This document shows positions 32,697 through 46,760 of a stretch of 64,000 bases of DNA, in pieces. The DNA is taken from NCBI RefSeq assembly GCF_933775445.1, contig NC_065878.1:13279395-13343394 (forward strand). Reading direction: 5' to 3'. The translations under genes and the position numbers were made by a program. This DNA comes from Argentina anserina. Its lineage: Eukaryota > Streptophyta > Magnoliopsida > Rosales > Rosaceae. Positions within the stretch are counted from its first letter, which is position 1. Each line of letters opens with the position of its first letter. The notes under the pieces are model-generated. The model saw only the letters and a list, made by a program, of their open reading frames with translations. It was not told the DNA's origin and made no database searches.

Positions 32697-34028
32697 AGAA
32701 TGCTCATTCTAACGAAATGTATGTATGTAAATGCTAGATAGCCCATATATTTGGGAACCACTCCGAGAGCTTAATTTCACTTTTATAGACACCGTTTAGT
32801 TTGTCTGTAGCAAAACAGTATCAAAGGGTCAAAGGGTTTCTTTGGTCAAACACGCAAACGTAATTTGTATTTTGCATTTTGAAAAGTCTCTAGCTTCTAA
32901 TTTCAGACGAGTTGTCGAGCTCCTCTGCCACCGCCAACGTTTATGTTGTCGAGCTCGTTGGACTGTTCTTCAATCTCAATTACTCAATCCCATATCACAA
33001 ATCCAAACCCTACTACCCCATTCTCTGATATCCCCACCACTACCGCCACCTCCAAGCAGAGGTCAAAACTCAAAATCAAACGCAGAAGAAGAAGAGACCA
33101 GCTAAGATGGACAATCGAAAAGAAGGAGAAGATGTGTTTCCCGTCCTTGTTCTAAGTTTACCGGTGATGGTTGAAGTCGAATCCATAATCAAATTTATTT
33201 TTCTTGGTGAGTTCTACCTCGACGTATAATTTAGTTTAGTTCGGTTGAGAATTGAAGAAGTTGAGGATTTGAGAGTTTGGAAAGAATAAGAAATACTGGG
33301 ATTTTGGAGTTCCATGTTCAGTCGAAGATTACTGATTATGGCTTGGTCCGTCAGTTGAGCATTGTGGAAATTCCAGAAGGGAGAGGAGTTGGAGAATTAA
33401 AGATGATTTCATGTTCGATAGTGTCTGGCAGAGTTAAAACGTCAGAGCTCTTTTTTTTTTTTCTAACAAATGAGCGTTTGAAGGCCATCATAGGGACCCA
33501 CTAGTATAAGCCTATCTCAATTTGACACGTCCTAAAGAGCTTGGGCTCTCCGAGGTCGGGCTCATTCCAGAACTCTGCTCTTTAGAAAACCAAAACCAAA
33601 GAAAAGAGAGATTGGAACACTTAGAATTTCTTATAGGATAATGCCTTGGGTAATGAGAATCATAAAGAACAAAACTTTATCAGAACATTGATTGATTACC
33701 GATTGAATACGTGCAGCTCTTTGCACCCTTCAGATCTGAGACTGATTGTTTGGGTCTAGGTTACTAGGTAACATCAAAAAGCTCAAAGCTTTGAAGGCGT
33801 TGTCAATCTAATGCCCTTCTTCTCTCACTTTGTGATTGTACCCGCCACTGTTCTCTTGTGGTCTTGTGGACCCTCCTGATTTAGCTGTGTATATGGAACT
33901 TTGGTCTTTGGGTGTGGGAAGCAAAATTATGGGTGTGAGGTAAAAAATAAAAACTTGAGCTTTTTGCTCTGTTGCTTAAACCCTTCACACTCTTTTGGGT
34001 CTCTCTCTCAGAATCACACAAAGAAGCA
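32697..34028. other. spacer and probable promoter of the SET-domain gene
   Basis: Open frames at 32842-33105, 32943-33155 and 33277-33504 have no conserved domain. The last ~100 bp before 34029 are CT-rich (CTCTTTTGGGTCTCTCTCTC), typical of a leader. Confidence 0.35.
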
Positions 34029-37000
34029 ATGGCGGGTTCACAAGAAGACGAGAAGCTTGAACACTTTCTGCGGTGGTTAGAGGTGCCCTTGCTTTTTACA
34101 GTATGGTATGCGCTTTTTTTAACCGACCCAGTTAGTAAAACTGTGATTTTGATTGATTGGGTTTTGGTTCCAGGTTAATGGGGTGGAGCTACGTGGGTGC
34201 AATATCAAATACTCGGAATCTGATAAAGGGTTTGGCATTTTTGCTGCTAATGATGTTTCTGATGGTAAATCCAACTCTTCCTTTTGTCATAAGTTGGTAA
34301 AGTTTTGTTCTTTAACTATTTGAGTTGCATAGGAACTGAATTATACTGTCAGATACTATATTTGTACGAATCATGTAGGAAATATTGAGCAAATTACGTA
34401 TTCTTGATCTTCGGAAGTATCTATAGTTGTCTTTGCAAGCCAATATGCCGTTGTTGATAGGTCTTTTGCAATTGAAAGTACGATTTTTTGTCATTGTTTC
34501 GTTGAATAAGCAAGAGATTGATGTCTATACATAGTTTTTTAAGTTTAAAAGGTGTGTGCATTCACAACTAGATAATGCAATTCTGCTCTTCAAGCTAGAA
34601 GGTGATGGGTACAAGTTGGTTTGTAACCAGATGATGCCCATGGAGGGATATACCAGTCAAGATTGTTCTTTTGTTTTAAACTTCAATTGGAAATGATAGT
34701 AGCATTCAATGCTGCTGCCTGACATGCTCAGTGGACACTATCAATATTAAAAGATGGCGATCTTCTCCTCTTTTAGGTTACTTCATCCAACCATCATGCA
34801 CTGAGTTAGCATTGTACCCATACGCCATGCCTAGGCATCTTAACCCACCCTTTTAGGTCAACATTTATGAACTGATTGCTTCGTGTGTTATGAAACTTGC
34901 TCATAACATTTTAACAAGTAGAGAGTAGTTCTGATTCACTTTTGGAAATCAATTTCAGGGGTTTTACTGGTTGTGCCTCTGGATTTAGCAATAACTCCTA
35001 TGAGAGTTTTGCAAGATCCACTTCTTGGACCTGAATGTAGAGCAATGTTCGAAGAAGGAGATGTAGATGATAGGTTCTTGATGGTTTTGTATCTGACAGT
35101 GGAGCGCCTCCGCAAGAATTCTTCTTGGAAGCCGTATGTATAGAGTGAATCTGTTGAACAATAAAAACCTTTTCATTTTGTGAGTAGTGAGCTCTTTTCC
35201 ACTTGGGTTGAAGATAACATCCCCTATTATTGAAATTGCTCAGGTACCTTGAAATGCTTCCCACCACATTTGGCAATCCACTTTGGTTTACTGATGATGA
35301 GCTTTTGGAGCTAAATGGAACAGCGTTGTACCGAGCAACTGAACTGCAGGTAGAAGTTTTGTGGGCATTTGACTGTGAGATAACTAAATAAGAAACTCAA
35401 TCTCAGTTATGTAGTGTGATCTTGATTTCAAGTTTATTCTCTTTTATGGACCTTTTTTTGATGTACATACATGCTTTTGATTTATTTTGAGGCATGATCA
35501 AAGAGGCACCTGATTTCCAAATTGCCATACCTTTTACTGCAAGCCACACCCGATCATACCTCTTGCATGAGTGTTTTCACAATGGAAACGTGCATGACAG
35601 AAGGAAGAGGGAAGGTAGTGTGAATTGCAAAAATGGGTTGCCAATATCACTCGTCTTAAGTTTTAGCTAGTATTAACTATTCAGGCGTCCTCTGGGGTTG
35701 AAGGTTAGGCTTCTAAGTTTTGTCACCACTTGGAGTAATTAAGACATGGTGAATTGCTAACCAGATGCTATTTGATATTCAAGTTGACATTAATGTTTGG
35801 TAACCGTCCAGCTCGCTTTCTTTGTTTTTTGCGCTTTGAAAGTATTCGGATTTCTCTTCCGATATTACTCATTATTGCTGTCAATTATGATTTGAGTAGG
35901 CCTATCATCTTTCTGCAGTATATGTGACCAATTACAGGTGTAATTTTGCAGAAGAAAAGCTTGCGGTCTTTATACGATGATAAATTGAAGGCTCTGATGG
36001 ATAAACTGTTAAATCTGGATGGTGATTTTGAAAGGTATATCAGAAATGGTTTGTTTATTACTAATCTGATAAGAGAGTTGACCTAGCAGGTCCTTGCTTT
36101 CAAAGGAATATTCATGCATCTTTTTCTTCTCTATTGTTTGGTATTATAAGTATAATAATGAAAATTCAGAGATGCTGATATGAATCATGGGTATTGTAAT
36201 GATGAGTATACTGGACACATTAGATACATTAAAATAATCCTGCGTCATTCTTGTTATTTATGCTTAGCAACACCTAGAAGGGTAGAATAGAGTGATATGT
36301 TTATTAGAATCTTGGTGTACTTGTCATGCCCAGTCTTGTGACTTTGTCTTAAACTATTGTTAGATAAAAAAGTATACAGCTGTTGATGATATCATGTGAA
36401 AACTTCAGTGGGTAATTTGGTATTACAGTAGACCTTGGCACCTCTCAAGTCTCAAGTCACCAAAATCTAAATCTTTTGGACCTATGTGATTTAGCATTCA
36501 CTAATCAGTTGTCTGTGTGATCTATGATTCTTTCATAAAAGTGGTTTTCTATACAACTTATGGTCCAGACTCCAGAGTCCAAACTCTTGACCTTTACAGT
36601 ATTCTTTCCGCAACTGACTTTGCAATTACTGATAATTAGGCCTCATCTTTCATCATGTTACTGGTGAATGGTGGTTCATGTATCATGTTAACTTTGCATG
36701 TTGGATGGTGGGTGATGTATCCGTTGTAATTTGGTGTCCTCTTTAAGTATATACTATGATTGCTAGTCTCTGATCATATACTCCCTTTGCTTTTGTAGGG
36801 ATGTGTGCTTTGAAGATTTTGTGTGGTATGTATGCTTGTCTATTATGTAACCTTGTGATTTTTTGATCTTCTGTTCTGGGTGTCTTAGACCTTGGCTGCT
36901 AATCTTTCCAAATCTTTGTCATGCTAGGGCAAATTCTATATTTTGGGCTCGTGCTTTGAATATTCCCCTTCCACATACCTATGTATTTCCAGAAGTTGAG

Positions 37001-40000
37001 GAGGACAAGAATTGTGGTGTTTCAAATGGAAAAATCTCTGACGAATCTACAACTTATATGATTAATGACATTAATGATAAAGGTATCATAAAGATTCATC
37101 TTCACTTATTCTTATGACGAGTCTTTAAATGTACCCTATCATAATGTAGTGGATGATTGATTTCTTATCTCTTTGATGTAAATTTGGTTATCTGTACTAA
37201 TATTAATGCTTTCTAAAATTAGAATCTCAGGTTGACGGGGCTGATATTCTAGTTGATGGAGTGGCATCCATATCAAAACAAAAAGATACTGTCTGGGTGG
37301 AGGGTCTTGTTCCTGGCATCGACTTTTGTAACCATGGTATGCCTGTTGTCATCATGTCTTGTATTCTTTCTGTTACAAAGATTACATAAGTGTAATTATT
37401 TCTTTTTAAGATTCAAGTGTAGGCTTCTGTAACCAGTGTAACCCCTGCAGCTTAACTCATGTGATTCTAGTTAATATTAGAGCCTACGCTTTTGTCCTTA
37501 TATATTTTGTTATGTATATACGTATTTAGGGGGAGGCTCTATGTATTTAGGGAGAGCCTATTTTCTCGTACCTTACTAGATGACACCATGTGGCTATTCA
37601 GGTTTAAAGCCAGCAGCAACGTGGGAAGTTGATGGAACAGGATCGTCAACTCGGGTTCCTTTTTCTATGTATCTTCTTTCTGGTAATTCTATATAGGTTT
37701 GAACCTTATCTTTTTGCTGTAAATCAGTACAACTATGTGTTGGGAATTATGGGAGGCTGCATTGATTTTATAGCATACAAGTTTTAGTTGTGACTGTTGT
37801 CCTTGGATATACTCAATACTAGCGTTTATTTCTTGTGTTCTCTTATGTAGCAGAGTTATGAAATTTCATATTGGTTTCTTTTCGTTATGGTGTTGCTACT
37901 GAACCCTGACTATACTTGTTTTCGTTTCGCTTGCTTGATTTACTTAGCTGGCTTATCTTACTTACAATATTTTTTTTCCTCAAATTGTGAAAGCTGGACA
38001 ACCGTTGGAGACTGGTGAAGAAATTTCCATAAGTTATGGTAACAAAGCAAATGAGGTACTTCCCGGTGACATTTATAGAATCTTTATATCTGATACCAAG
38101 TTAAATCTTGGTTGTATTATTTGTTCATCTCTGGTTCCACCAGACTTGATCTTCTTCCTAGCAACTGAACATAATATATTAAAAAGTTTGCCTTTGTCCT
38201 GGCATATACTTGCATCTGCATGTGTTCTCCAACCTGCATGAAGTTCAAGGGTAAACAATTATTTTGTGTTTGATGCAGGAACTACTACATCTTTATGGGT
38301 TTGTTCTGGATGGCAATCCCGATGACTATCTCATGGTAATGCCTTTGTGTTTATTATTGTTGAGTAACCCCTTGTATAGGTTATTGTTTTGTTACTCAAA
38401 AAGTTCTCAATGGTGACAATGTCTCAACTCTCAAAGTAGATCAAAATAGACTTCAGATATTATAAACCATGCTTCTGTCATCTCACTCCAGCTAGGACAT
38501 CGTATTTGTCAATCAATTGTTTGAGCTTATCACAACTTGATACGTTAATGATGTACAGGTCCATTATCCGGTACAAGCCCTGCAAAATGTTTCATTTTCT
38601 GAATCGAAAGCACAGCTTCTTGAAGCACAGGTTTGTTAATGTCTGTCTTTTAAGTTCGTTTATGCTGTTTCAATTTAGGAGAAGCTCTTGTATTCAGTAA
38701 AACTGTAGGTAAATAAATGCTTGTTCTTCTGCTTTCTTCAAATCAATCTTTGTTGTATTGCTCATAAACCTGGATTGTTCACAGAAGGCCGAAATGAGGT
38801 GTCTCTTACCTAGAACTTTGTTGGATCATGGCTTTTTCCCGGTTGGCATCTCAACTGGTGAAGGAAGCCATAAGGGCCAACTGGACCGTGTTTGTAGCTA
38901 TAGTTGGAGTGGTCAGCGGAAGATGCCATCATATTTGAACAAGTTGGTTTTTCCCGAAAACTTTTTAACCACTTTGAGGACCATAGCCATGAAAGAGGAT
39001 GAGCTTTTCCAGGTTTCATCATTGCTGGAAGAGGTAAAGATTCTATACCTATGTATTGTTGTTTGATGTTTACTTTCGTTTCTTGCATATAAAAGAGTTC
39101 ACGTTATTTATATATATGACCTAAACTTTTGCTATAAGCGAGAAATGAGAGTCAATTGAAACTGCATATTTGTAATGCCAGTTAGTAACTTAAGATACAC
39201 CATTTTATCAACAAACCAAAAAAAAAACTAAAGATACACTATTTTATGGTCTCATTGAGTCAATTGATTCCCCGGTTCTTAACCATCTTTCAATCTACCT
39301 GAAGCTTGTTACGTCTGGAGGGGGCAGACAACCATCTGATTCAGAAGTTCGAGCAGCCATATGGGAGGCTTGTGGTGACTCTGGAGCTTTGCAAATGCTT
39401 GTTGATCTTCTTACTATGAGGTTACTCCGAATCCATGATTGAATCCCTCACTTGTGGTAAAGATGTTATATCACAGAACTAAATTAACTTCAGTCTGCAT
39501 GCCTCCACTTGGTAAATTTAATTTGAGATCCATCAGAAACTGACGTCACTGCTCCTAATGAGAACGGACATATAGTTGCATGCTAGTCATAAGGATTAAC
39601 ATGAATTGTTCAGTACCTATGCTAAGTTGGAAATCGTGTATTCTTCATGCAAGGATGGTGGATCTTCAAGATGGTTCTGGTACAGAGGACAGTGACACTA
39701 ACTTGCTCAAAAATGCACGCATTAGTGAAACCCGAACTCTGCAATCAGTGCATGTCAACGATTTGAGGTACCATCTTTCGCCTTTCATCTTCGTTCCGTT
39801 GATCCGTTCTCATTTAAGTTCTTCTAGTAAAGAAGCTGAACATTCCACTTGTTTTTTTAATCTTGGATTCTTTTTTACTGCAGTGAGATAAATGGCATTC
39901 AACAACCGCAATTGATGAGCAGAAACAAGTGGTCTAGTATAGTTTACAGACGAGGGCAGAAGCAACTCACTCGATTATTCCTCAAGGAAGCAGAGCATGC

Positions 40001-40031
40001 CTTGCAATTATCTTTGCATGAGGGAAACTAA
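34029..40031 (+). CDS. SDG40: SET-domain protein methyltransferase, SDG40-like (SETD3/LSMT class)
   Basis: Protein-lysine (or histidine) methyltransferase of the split-SET SETD3/Rubisco-LSMT class; substrate not predictable here. Sixteen exons: 34029-34082, 34174-34264, 34959-35133, 35244-35349, 35952-36034, 36799-36825, 36928-37082, 37223-37336, 37602-37682, 37994-38055, 38279-38335, 38559-38630, 38785-39033, 39305-39420, 39654-39767, 39884-40031. They sum to 1704 nt, 567 aa, with all phases consistent. Features: SET start (KYSESDKGFGIFAANDVSDG), the inserted helical region (LPTTFGNPLWFTDDELLELN), the cofactor/catalytic part (EGLVPGIDFCNHGLKPAATW, EEISISYGNKANEELLHLYG), then the C-terminal Rubisco-substrate-binding-like helices (RTLLDHGFFPVG onwards). 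Closest by memory is Arabidopsis At5g17240. That protein is somewhat shorter (about 490 aa), so one or two C-terminal exons may be modelled generously. No clear chloroplast transit peptide. Confidence 0.9.
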
Positions 40032-40370
40032 CTTTTGATACATTTTAGCTTGCTTCATAAATTAGTCCTTGCAAGGCTTATGATTTGTGGTGTCTCTGTC
40101 TAACTATTTCATTTTGAGCTTCTAATTTCTCTAGTGTAAATAAAGGTAGGCCAAAGTTATATCCACTAACATTCTTGCTTCATAAGCGAACGGATTTCCT
40201 TTTTCTGTTTTACCCTCCTTTTTTGTTGGATATTTTCCACATTTGTTGGATATTTTAGAACAAGAACTGCTTGATACCGACCATCACTGTAACAGTCACA
40301 TACAGTATATACATTCATAGCCTGAGTAAGGACTCGGAATAATTGGAACTAAGCTGTCTAGTTGTTGGCC
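40032..40370. other. convergent 3' flank
   Basis: Short spacer between the ends of the SET gene (+) and the ER-body-like pseudogene (-). It holds their 3' untranslated regions. Confidence 0.4.
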
Positions 40371-41903
40371 CTAGTCCTCAGCCTCAGCAAGATTCTTCAG
40401 TATCCATCCAACGACATAAGCAGCAGCTGCAGCTAGAGCGCCATTGAAGAGGGTTATTGCCACGCATAGAGCATAGTTCTGGCCTCCGATCTTCGCCTTC
40501 GCAATCCCAAGCAAAGCAAGTGCTAGTGCGGAGAGGATACAGGCACCAGCAAACTTAACCAAGTCATTGTTCGTAAATGGGACGAGGATGATAAAAGAGA
40601 GGAGAGGAGAGGAGAGGAGCAGAGCCAAACACAAGGAAGGCGGCAAATGTTACAAGGCCGTTCTTCCATGGCTTTTCTTCTTCCTCCGGTGGTAGCTTCC
40701 CATGAGCCATCATCTTCTCCTGCACTAAGATGTCTTTGTACTTGGCGAAATGCTCAGAGTCTTGAACAAGTCCCAAAACCATATCACATATGAGCAATTA
40801 AACAGTTATACCAAAGGCTTTATAATTAGCACATTATCACAATTTCATCAAACATATTCATTTTAAGGAAGAAAAAAAATATTGCATACCGTTGCAGCAT
40901 CATCATCCATCCAGAGTGCTTGATACTTTTGGACCAACTCCACCTTCTCAATGTCACCGTGATTTGTGATATCCCATTCCGTCACCGCCATTTCTTTGGC
41001 GGCAACATCCTTTTCGCTGCTGCTGGACAAAAATCTCCAACTCCCATAGATATCCCATCTGCCACCAAATTTGCAAATCCAAGCACCAGTACGTCCGCTG
41101 CAAAGTAAGACAATCATAATGAGTAAAGTCTCACTTTTTGAAGTAAAACATGAGTATTATAGGGCAATGGGGCATGCATGCACTGCACGAGTCCAAATTA
41201 TACCTTAGCCACAAATATATAAGGCGTCATATATATAATTGTACGTCCAATTTCCTAAAATAATTTTCTTTGGTGTCTTTCAGCATATATACCTCACGCA
41301 CACAGAATAAGTAATCTTCCAGCTAGTGTATGTCTACCATAGTATTTATGGTTCTGTATCCATAGAGCTGTGAGACATACAATGGTTGAGACCTTAAACA
41401 ACTGAATGGCTATGTATGCAAATGATGTGACTGATGTGATATATAGATACTGGTGTAACTGCTAGTACCGAGTAATAAAAAATGTTCCAACTTTAAAGAT
41501 ACCTGCCTAGTGATGTTTGCATAATCATATATATACTGGCGACAAGATATGTTAGTTCATCATCAACAGAAATTACGGTTCAAGCCAGTAATAAACGAAG
41601 ACTGTGATGGGTTTTAGGGTTTAGAACAAGAGGAAGAGAAAATAATAGTGTGTAAATATATGTATTACCGGAGGTTAGACGGCTAGCGGAGATGGAAGAG
41701 ATTAGAGAGAAGCAAGTGACAATGGCATCGAGACCAGCATACAGAATGCTCTTTGCATACTCTGTTTTCCATGGCTTTTTTGGCCTCGAGCTATTTGCAC
41801 CATTATCTGAGTCTTCTCTATGTTCTTCAGTATCGTCAGCTTCCACTTCATCAAGTAGCCTAGCAATAGTAGAACTGGAGTACTTGTTCTCTTCTGCAGC
41901 CAT
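40371..41903 (-). pseudogene. membrane-protein-of-ER-body-like gene (VIT1-like), frameshifted
   Basis: The family (Arabidopsis MEB1/MEB2) are ER-body membrane proteins related to vacuolar iron/manganese transporters. Exon 1 (41903-41669) gives MAAEENKYSSSTIARLLDE and TM1 (SILYAGLDAIVTCFSLISSI). Exon 2 (41097-40890) gives DVLVLGFANLVADGISMGVG, but after GDF the frame shifts in a T run, and SSEKDVAAKEMAVTEWDIT continues in another frame. The last exon encodes DMVLGLVQDSEHFAKY, WKNGLVTFAAFLVFGSAP, then a second frameshift inside a CTCTC pentamer tract (about 40593-40618), followed by FIILVPFTNNDLVKFAGA and the last helices to the stop at 40371. No AG acceptor is visible just before DMVLG. Three independent lesions make it non-functional, unless the assembly is wrong at both repeats. 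Confidence 0.75.
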
Positions 41904-43891
41904 TGATCTTTCTTCAAATGGTTGTCTCTTTCCGACTAGTACTTACGTCAAGCTCTATCTCTGTAAATTTAACGAATGTTCCATCACCGATCACCTACCT
42001 CTTTTCACAGTTTTACGTACGGCGTGATTCAGTCATCGACTAATATGGTAAACAAATATAAAGGGTTGTCAAAAAGTTGAAGTGGAGTGTGCATTGTTTC
42101 ATGCATGGAAGCGACTCGACACGTAGCAACATTGTCATGCTGTGTAACTCGATCGGTTGGATATCTCTGAGCTCGTAGTGATGAGTTTGCATTGGAAGAT
42201 TTTGAAGCAATGACGCAACTAGAAATTCGTGGATTTTGTCAACTAATGTAGAAAAATTACAATTAGGTTCCTCGAAAATTTGTTTTTGATCTTTTAAGTT
42301 CATGCAGTAAAAACTTAACACATAAGGTTTCGATCTACTACGGAGTTTCGTCACATTTGTAGGGAAGAAACTTTACTGCAGAAGTATCAGATCAAGTTAA
42401 TTGATGATAATGTGGGAATGGACTAAGAATTTTCCTTCTACTGTTGCAAAGTTCCTTAAAGTTGACATTTCTTCCACGTGCTATGATCGTGGTTGTTATG
42501 CTTGAAGTCATTCAAAAAGATCACAAGTAATATTGTGGTTGAAATTAATTTGTAATCAAGAAGAGAATGAATTCTCTACCTACACTTGGGGTCCTTATAA
42601 TGCATATCAATTGAGATACTATGCAATCATGCACTTAAAAATAGAAACAATCTGTGTTGTAGGTATTGTTATGCTCATCCATGCATGTATTTAACTTTTC
42701 TTACGAATTTGTGAATTTCTTCCGTTTAATTATTGTAAGATTGAAGAAACTTACAAAATGATCGAATAGATGAAAAGACCAATCTAATCTAAACATGAGG
42801 ACGAAATTATTGTACCATTTTATCCTCTTCATCAAACATATATAGAAGGATTAGAAGACAACCTCTAATGAAATTGACGGGGCAACGAACACTACTTTCT
42901 GATAATGAATAAGGCAAGTTTGCTTTGCTCAGGCACAGCTTACTTCCTATATTGATTAACGAATATTCGAGCTTCATTTTCATTTTTTCAACATCAATCA
43001 CAAATTAACAAAATTAGTTAATACGATAACGATGGTCCATATTGATGTGGATTTTCTTTCTGTTGGTTTCTTTTCTGTCGTTTTAGACACGTCTAACTCT
43101 AAGCACCATTATCAATTAGCTGTCCACTAATAATGCATCAAATTCCAAATCAAGTGGATTTTAATCACTAGGTGATCAAAGATTTTGTTTAAATTTAATT
43201 ACAGATTTGATATTAACGTTAACGTTAACTTCTTTTTGATCTCGTCTTGCACGTTTGATCATTTGTGTTTATACATTTCTAATTGATGTTTCAAGTGATC
43301 GATGTTTACATAGGTAGCACCAGATTTGATCTAATGACTAGTGCAGTGCACGTAGTAAGCTACTTGATCTAGTTATAAATTTGTACCATACTTTGGTCAC
43401 AACAATTTTAACGTTTATATACTATTAATCATATTGTACCAAACTTGAAGTCATGAGCTGCCTAATTGAAATGAAGTATGACTAGAATTGGAAAAGGTCA
43501 ACCCTACCCAGATTGTCCTAATAGAAATAAAACAAAATAAAAACCAAGCTTAAATACCAATTTCTGTGTTGCCGCTACAAGCTTCTCACAATTTTAGATG
43601 TCTAATACTTGTACACCATGATCTCAACTTCTCAAGCTCAACAATGTCTTGTACATATATTCCAAAACATTAATAACAACAAAAAATGAAGAAAATACAG
43701 AAACCAGCAACTGTGTGAAACTGTGGGGGTACAACACTTGACAAAAATATAAAAAATAAATGAAGAAAGACCAAAGGTAAAGTAATTAACAGGGAGGTAA
43801 AAACTCTAAAAGTGATATTATTTGGCATAATCAATTGTATCATTTTCTTACTAACTGAACACACATTGCAATGGAAGCAGATTCTTATGTA
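41904..43891. other. intergenic spacer, no gene recognised
   Basis: AT-rich. Open frames at 42040-42354 and 42807-43001 (minus) have no conserved domain. The right end holds the 3' region of the transporter gene. Confidence 0.4.
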
Positions 43892-46258
43892 TCAGACCAA
43901 TGGCCTCTTTTCTTCATTTTCGTCAACATGTTGATGCTCTAGTTGGATTCTCTCATCTTCATCAGCTGGTTTTGAACTGTTGGGCTTGCCAGATGATGAG
44001 TTTGAAACCCTTTGGTATGGTTTATTCTCAGGCAAGAGCTTCAATGTGATACCCATACCTATGAGCAGAAGTCCAGTTGCATGCTCTTCAGTTAATGGCT
44101 TTGTGAATATCATATATGATAGCAATAATGTCACTGCCTTTCTAGCCGTTGTTATCTGCAGGAAAAATTGTAATGAGGATCTCACTTCAGGATTGAGAAT
44201 TTATAAAACTCACATTGTACTACATGATCATCAATGTTCATGAGGCCTAATTACTGTACCTATAACCCCAGCAACACGCCCATTACTTTGAGAATGAAAT
44301 TTGAATAAAGATCATATTTTTTCCATTTAATTTTGGTATCACATTCACAAATCTGTGACAAAATGAAAGTGTAAGAAGAATGTACCATGGCTGTGGTGGC
44401 AGCACCGAACAGCTGAATGAGGGAAAGGACAGAAACTTGGCCTATAAATGTGGCCATGGCTTCAAAGACTAACACACCATATACGTATGGATGCTGCATA
44501 ATACCAAAAGATTAGGTGTGATCGTGAGGCCTTGCGAGGTGTGTAAGAAATCTGGAATCAAAATATTTAGTAACTCACAAGTTACCTGAGAACATGAACT
44601 CCATGCTTTGAATAATTCTCCTGTCAAAATCATAGGTGGAACCAAGAAAGGTAGACCAACTACTGTAGAGCAAAACAGCATCTCCATCTGTGGATAAAGA
44701 TTTGATAAAAAAACAACATTATAACTGAAGTCACAACTTTTGCATGAACATGTATCTTATTCACGTTTGAGCGGAATGTGAATCACCTGAGTGGTTTCAG
44801 GATTCATGGTAAATATTGCTTCTTGCAAATTACCCAAAAATGAATCCATGACTAGAGCACCCGATATCATCACAACACCAATCACGCTGAAATTGGGAGA
44901 CGTTTGTGCATCGGCTAAGGTAAATAAGATCAGACCCACGACCAGAAGGATCGCAGATACATACTCATGAGGTGGGTACTTCCGTCTCAAACCTGGTATG
45001 AAGGCTCCCATTACCATCACAGGCAGAACCTGAAAACACAAAAGGACAAATATCATGAAGTTAACATGAGAAGCTGCAGAGTAACTGTAGTTTCACATAT
45101 ACAGCCGAATAGGTAGTGAAAAGCTATCCTTGTCCTATACCAAAGAACTAATACTCCATTCAGACCAAAAAAAAAAAAGAACTAATACTCCAAGAGCATC
45201 TAAATGACATTTCCCTAAGTATCTGCTGAGCTAGAGACTAACTTCAAACTATTACCCCTAAAATGAACACCAACAAAACAAAATTTGAATGAACACAAAG
45301 AAAAACGCCTGGCTAAGAGACAGTCAAATTCCAAATCTTCTCTGTTTTACACTGCATTTGTTTTGCCTCAGAGAAAAAAAAAAAAAGCTTATTAATTACA
45401 TGGCATTGCTTACCTTTGTTGATTTAAACATTAGCTGTGCCGGATAGTTGAGAAAAGCCAAAGAGCCTTTGGTAAGTCCATGTGAACCCATAAGCACAGC
45501 AGATAGCTTCACATAAGTCTTCCATGGGTTCACCATTTGCTTGGGGGTAAAGCCTTGAAGATAAATCAGAAATAGATACACAAATCCTTGTACAAATGTG
45601 AAGTACCACCCATAACTGCACCCAAAAAAACCCATTCAGTATCAGAACAACAAGCAGGTCCCAGGTCCCATATGAATCCCAAAAACCAAACACTCCCACA
45701 AACCAAAAACAAATTCCAAATTTTTTAACCATACCTGAAGTGTAGCCTATTATACACATATTCCTGCAAATGGGTCAAACAAAATTAAGATTTAATCATC
45801 AATTAAAGAAAAATTAACAGTGTACCAAAACTCAAGTAATCTCTGAACGTGCAATGAGCTGCATTCATGTTCATCCAAAAGTAATAAAATAATCACACCA
45901 TTTGGTCCCATAACCAAAAACAGAGGATTAAAACTTGATTTTTAATTTATCTAACAACTTTAAGCAACCAAACAAAGATCAAAACAGTAAAAAAGAAATA
46001 CAAACATGAATCCTTTTAAGAACACAAGCATTTCTTCCTCAGAAGCTAAAGCACAACCCTTTGCTTGATTCAAAAGCAACAGAACACAAAAGAAACCCAG
46101 AAAGCTTGAAACCAAAAAGAGATTGAATTTACCTCACAGACACCATTAACAAGATAACCAAAGAAGAACCCAGAAGAGCAAAGCAGGAATTGCTGCCATT
46201 TGGGTCTGTCAGATAGTGAAATCCCAAACAGAAACCGAGCTCGTTCTTCGTTCTTCAT
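43892..46258 (-). CDS. UTR2: UDP-galactose/UDP-glucose transporter (UTR2/UTR4-like, NST/DMT family)
   Basis: Multi-span nucleotide-sugar antiporter of ER/Golgi that brings UDP-galactose or UDP-glucose into the lumen for glycosylation and wall synthesis. Seven exons: 46258-46133, 45763-45735, 45615-45414, 45029-44787, 44687-44586, 44493-44386, 44155-43892. Total 1074 nt, 357 aa, all GT-AG and in phase. Conserved blocks: the N-terminus [20 protein letters not shown] and [119 protein letters not shown]. The hydrophilic C-tail ([20 protein letters not shown]) is cytosolic by family topology. Closest by memory is At4g23010. Confidence 0.94.
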
Positions 46259-46760
46259 GGTTCCTCAACCCCTGTTCTGTCTCACAACAGACACGACTCA
46301 CAGTTCTGGGTATTGAACTATTGATCAGTACCCAGAAAACGCTCCCCCTAAATCAAATGAGAAACGGGTGAGCTGTATAACGTTAATGGGGATTTCAGAA
46401 TTCAATGCGTGAAGCCATCTCATTATAGCTTTGCATGTTGAGATGGTTTCACCTTTTCCCAAAAATACCAAAGAGAGAAATATAAATACGGGAAGAATGA
46501 TATGGTATCGGGTTGATTACGGGGGTGACCTTATTGGGATCGAAAGTAATCGCAATAAAGAATGATTCGGGAGATGGAAACAAATCAAGAGGGGAAGAGA
46601 AAAAGAGAGAGAGAGAGAGAGTGAGTGTGTGTGTATTGAACTCAGAGCTAGTCGAGGTCTTCTTCTTTTTCTTTGGTTTAGAATTTTGTGCGAGTCAGAG
46701 TCTTTGGCAAGTTGGCAGGGAGTGAGGGAGAGTTTAGTCGTAAGCAAATTAGCACACGGG
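46259..46760. promoter_or_regulatory. 5' leader and promoter of the UDP-galactose transporter
   Basis: A (GA)n then (GT)n tract at about 46602-46634 lies 350 bp upstream of the ATG; GA tracts are frequent in plant promoters. Open frames here on both strands are low-complexity shadows. Confidence 0.4.
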
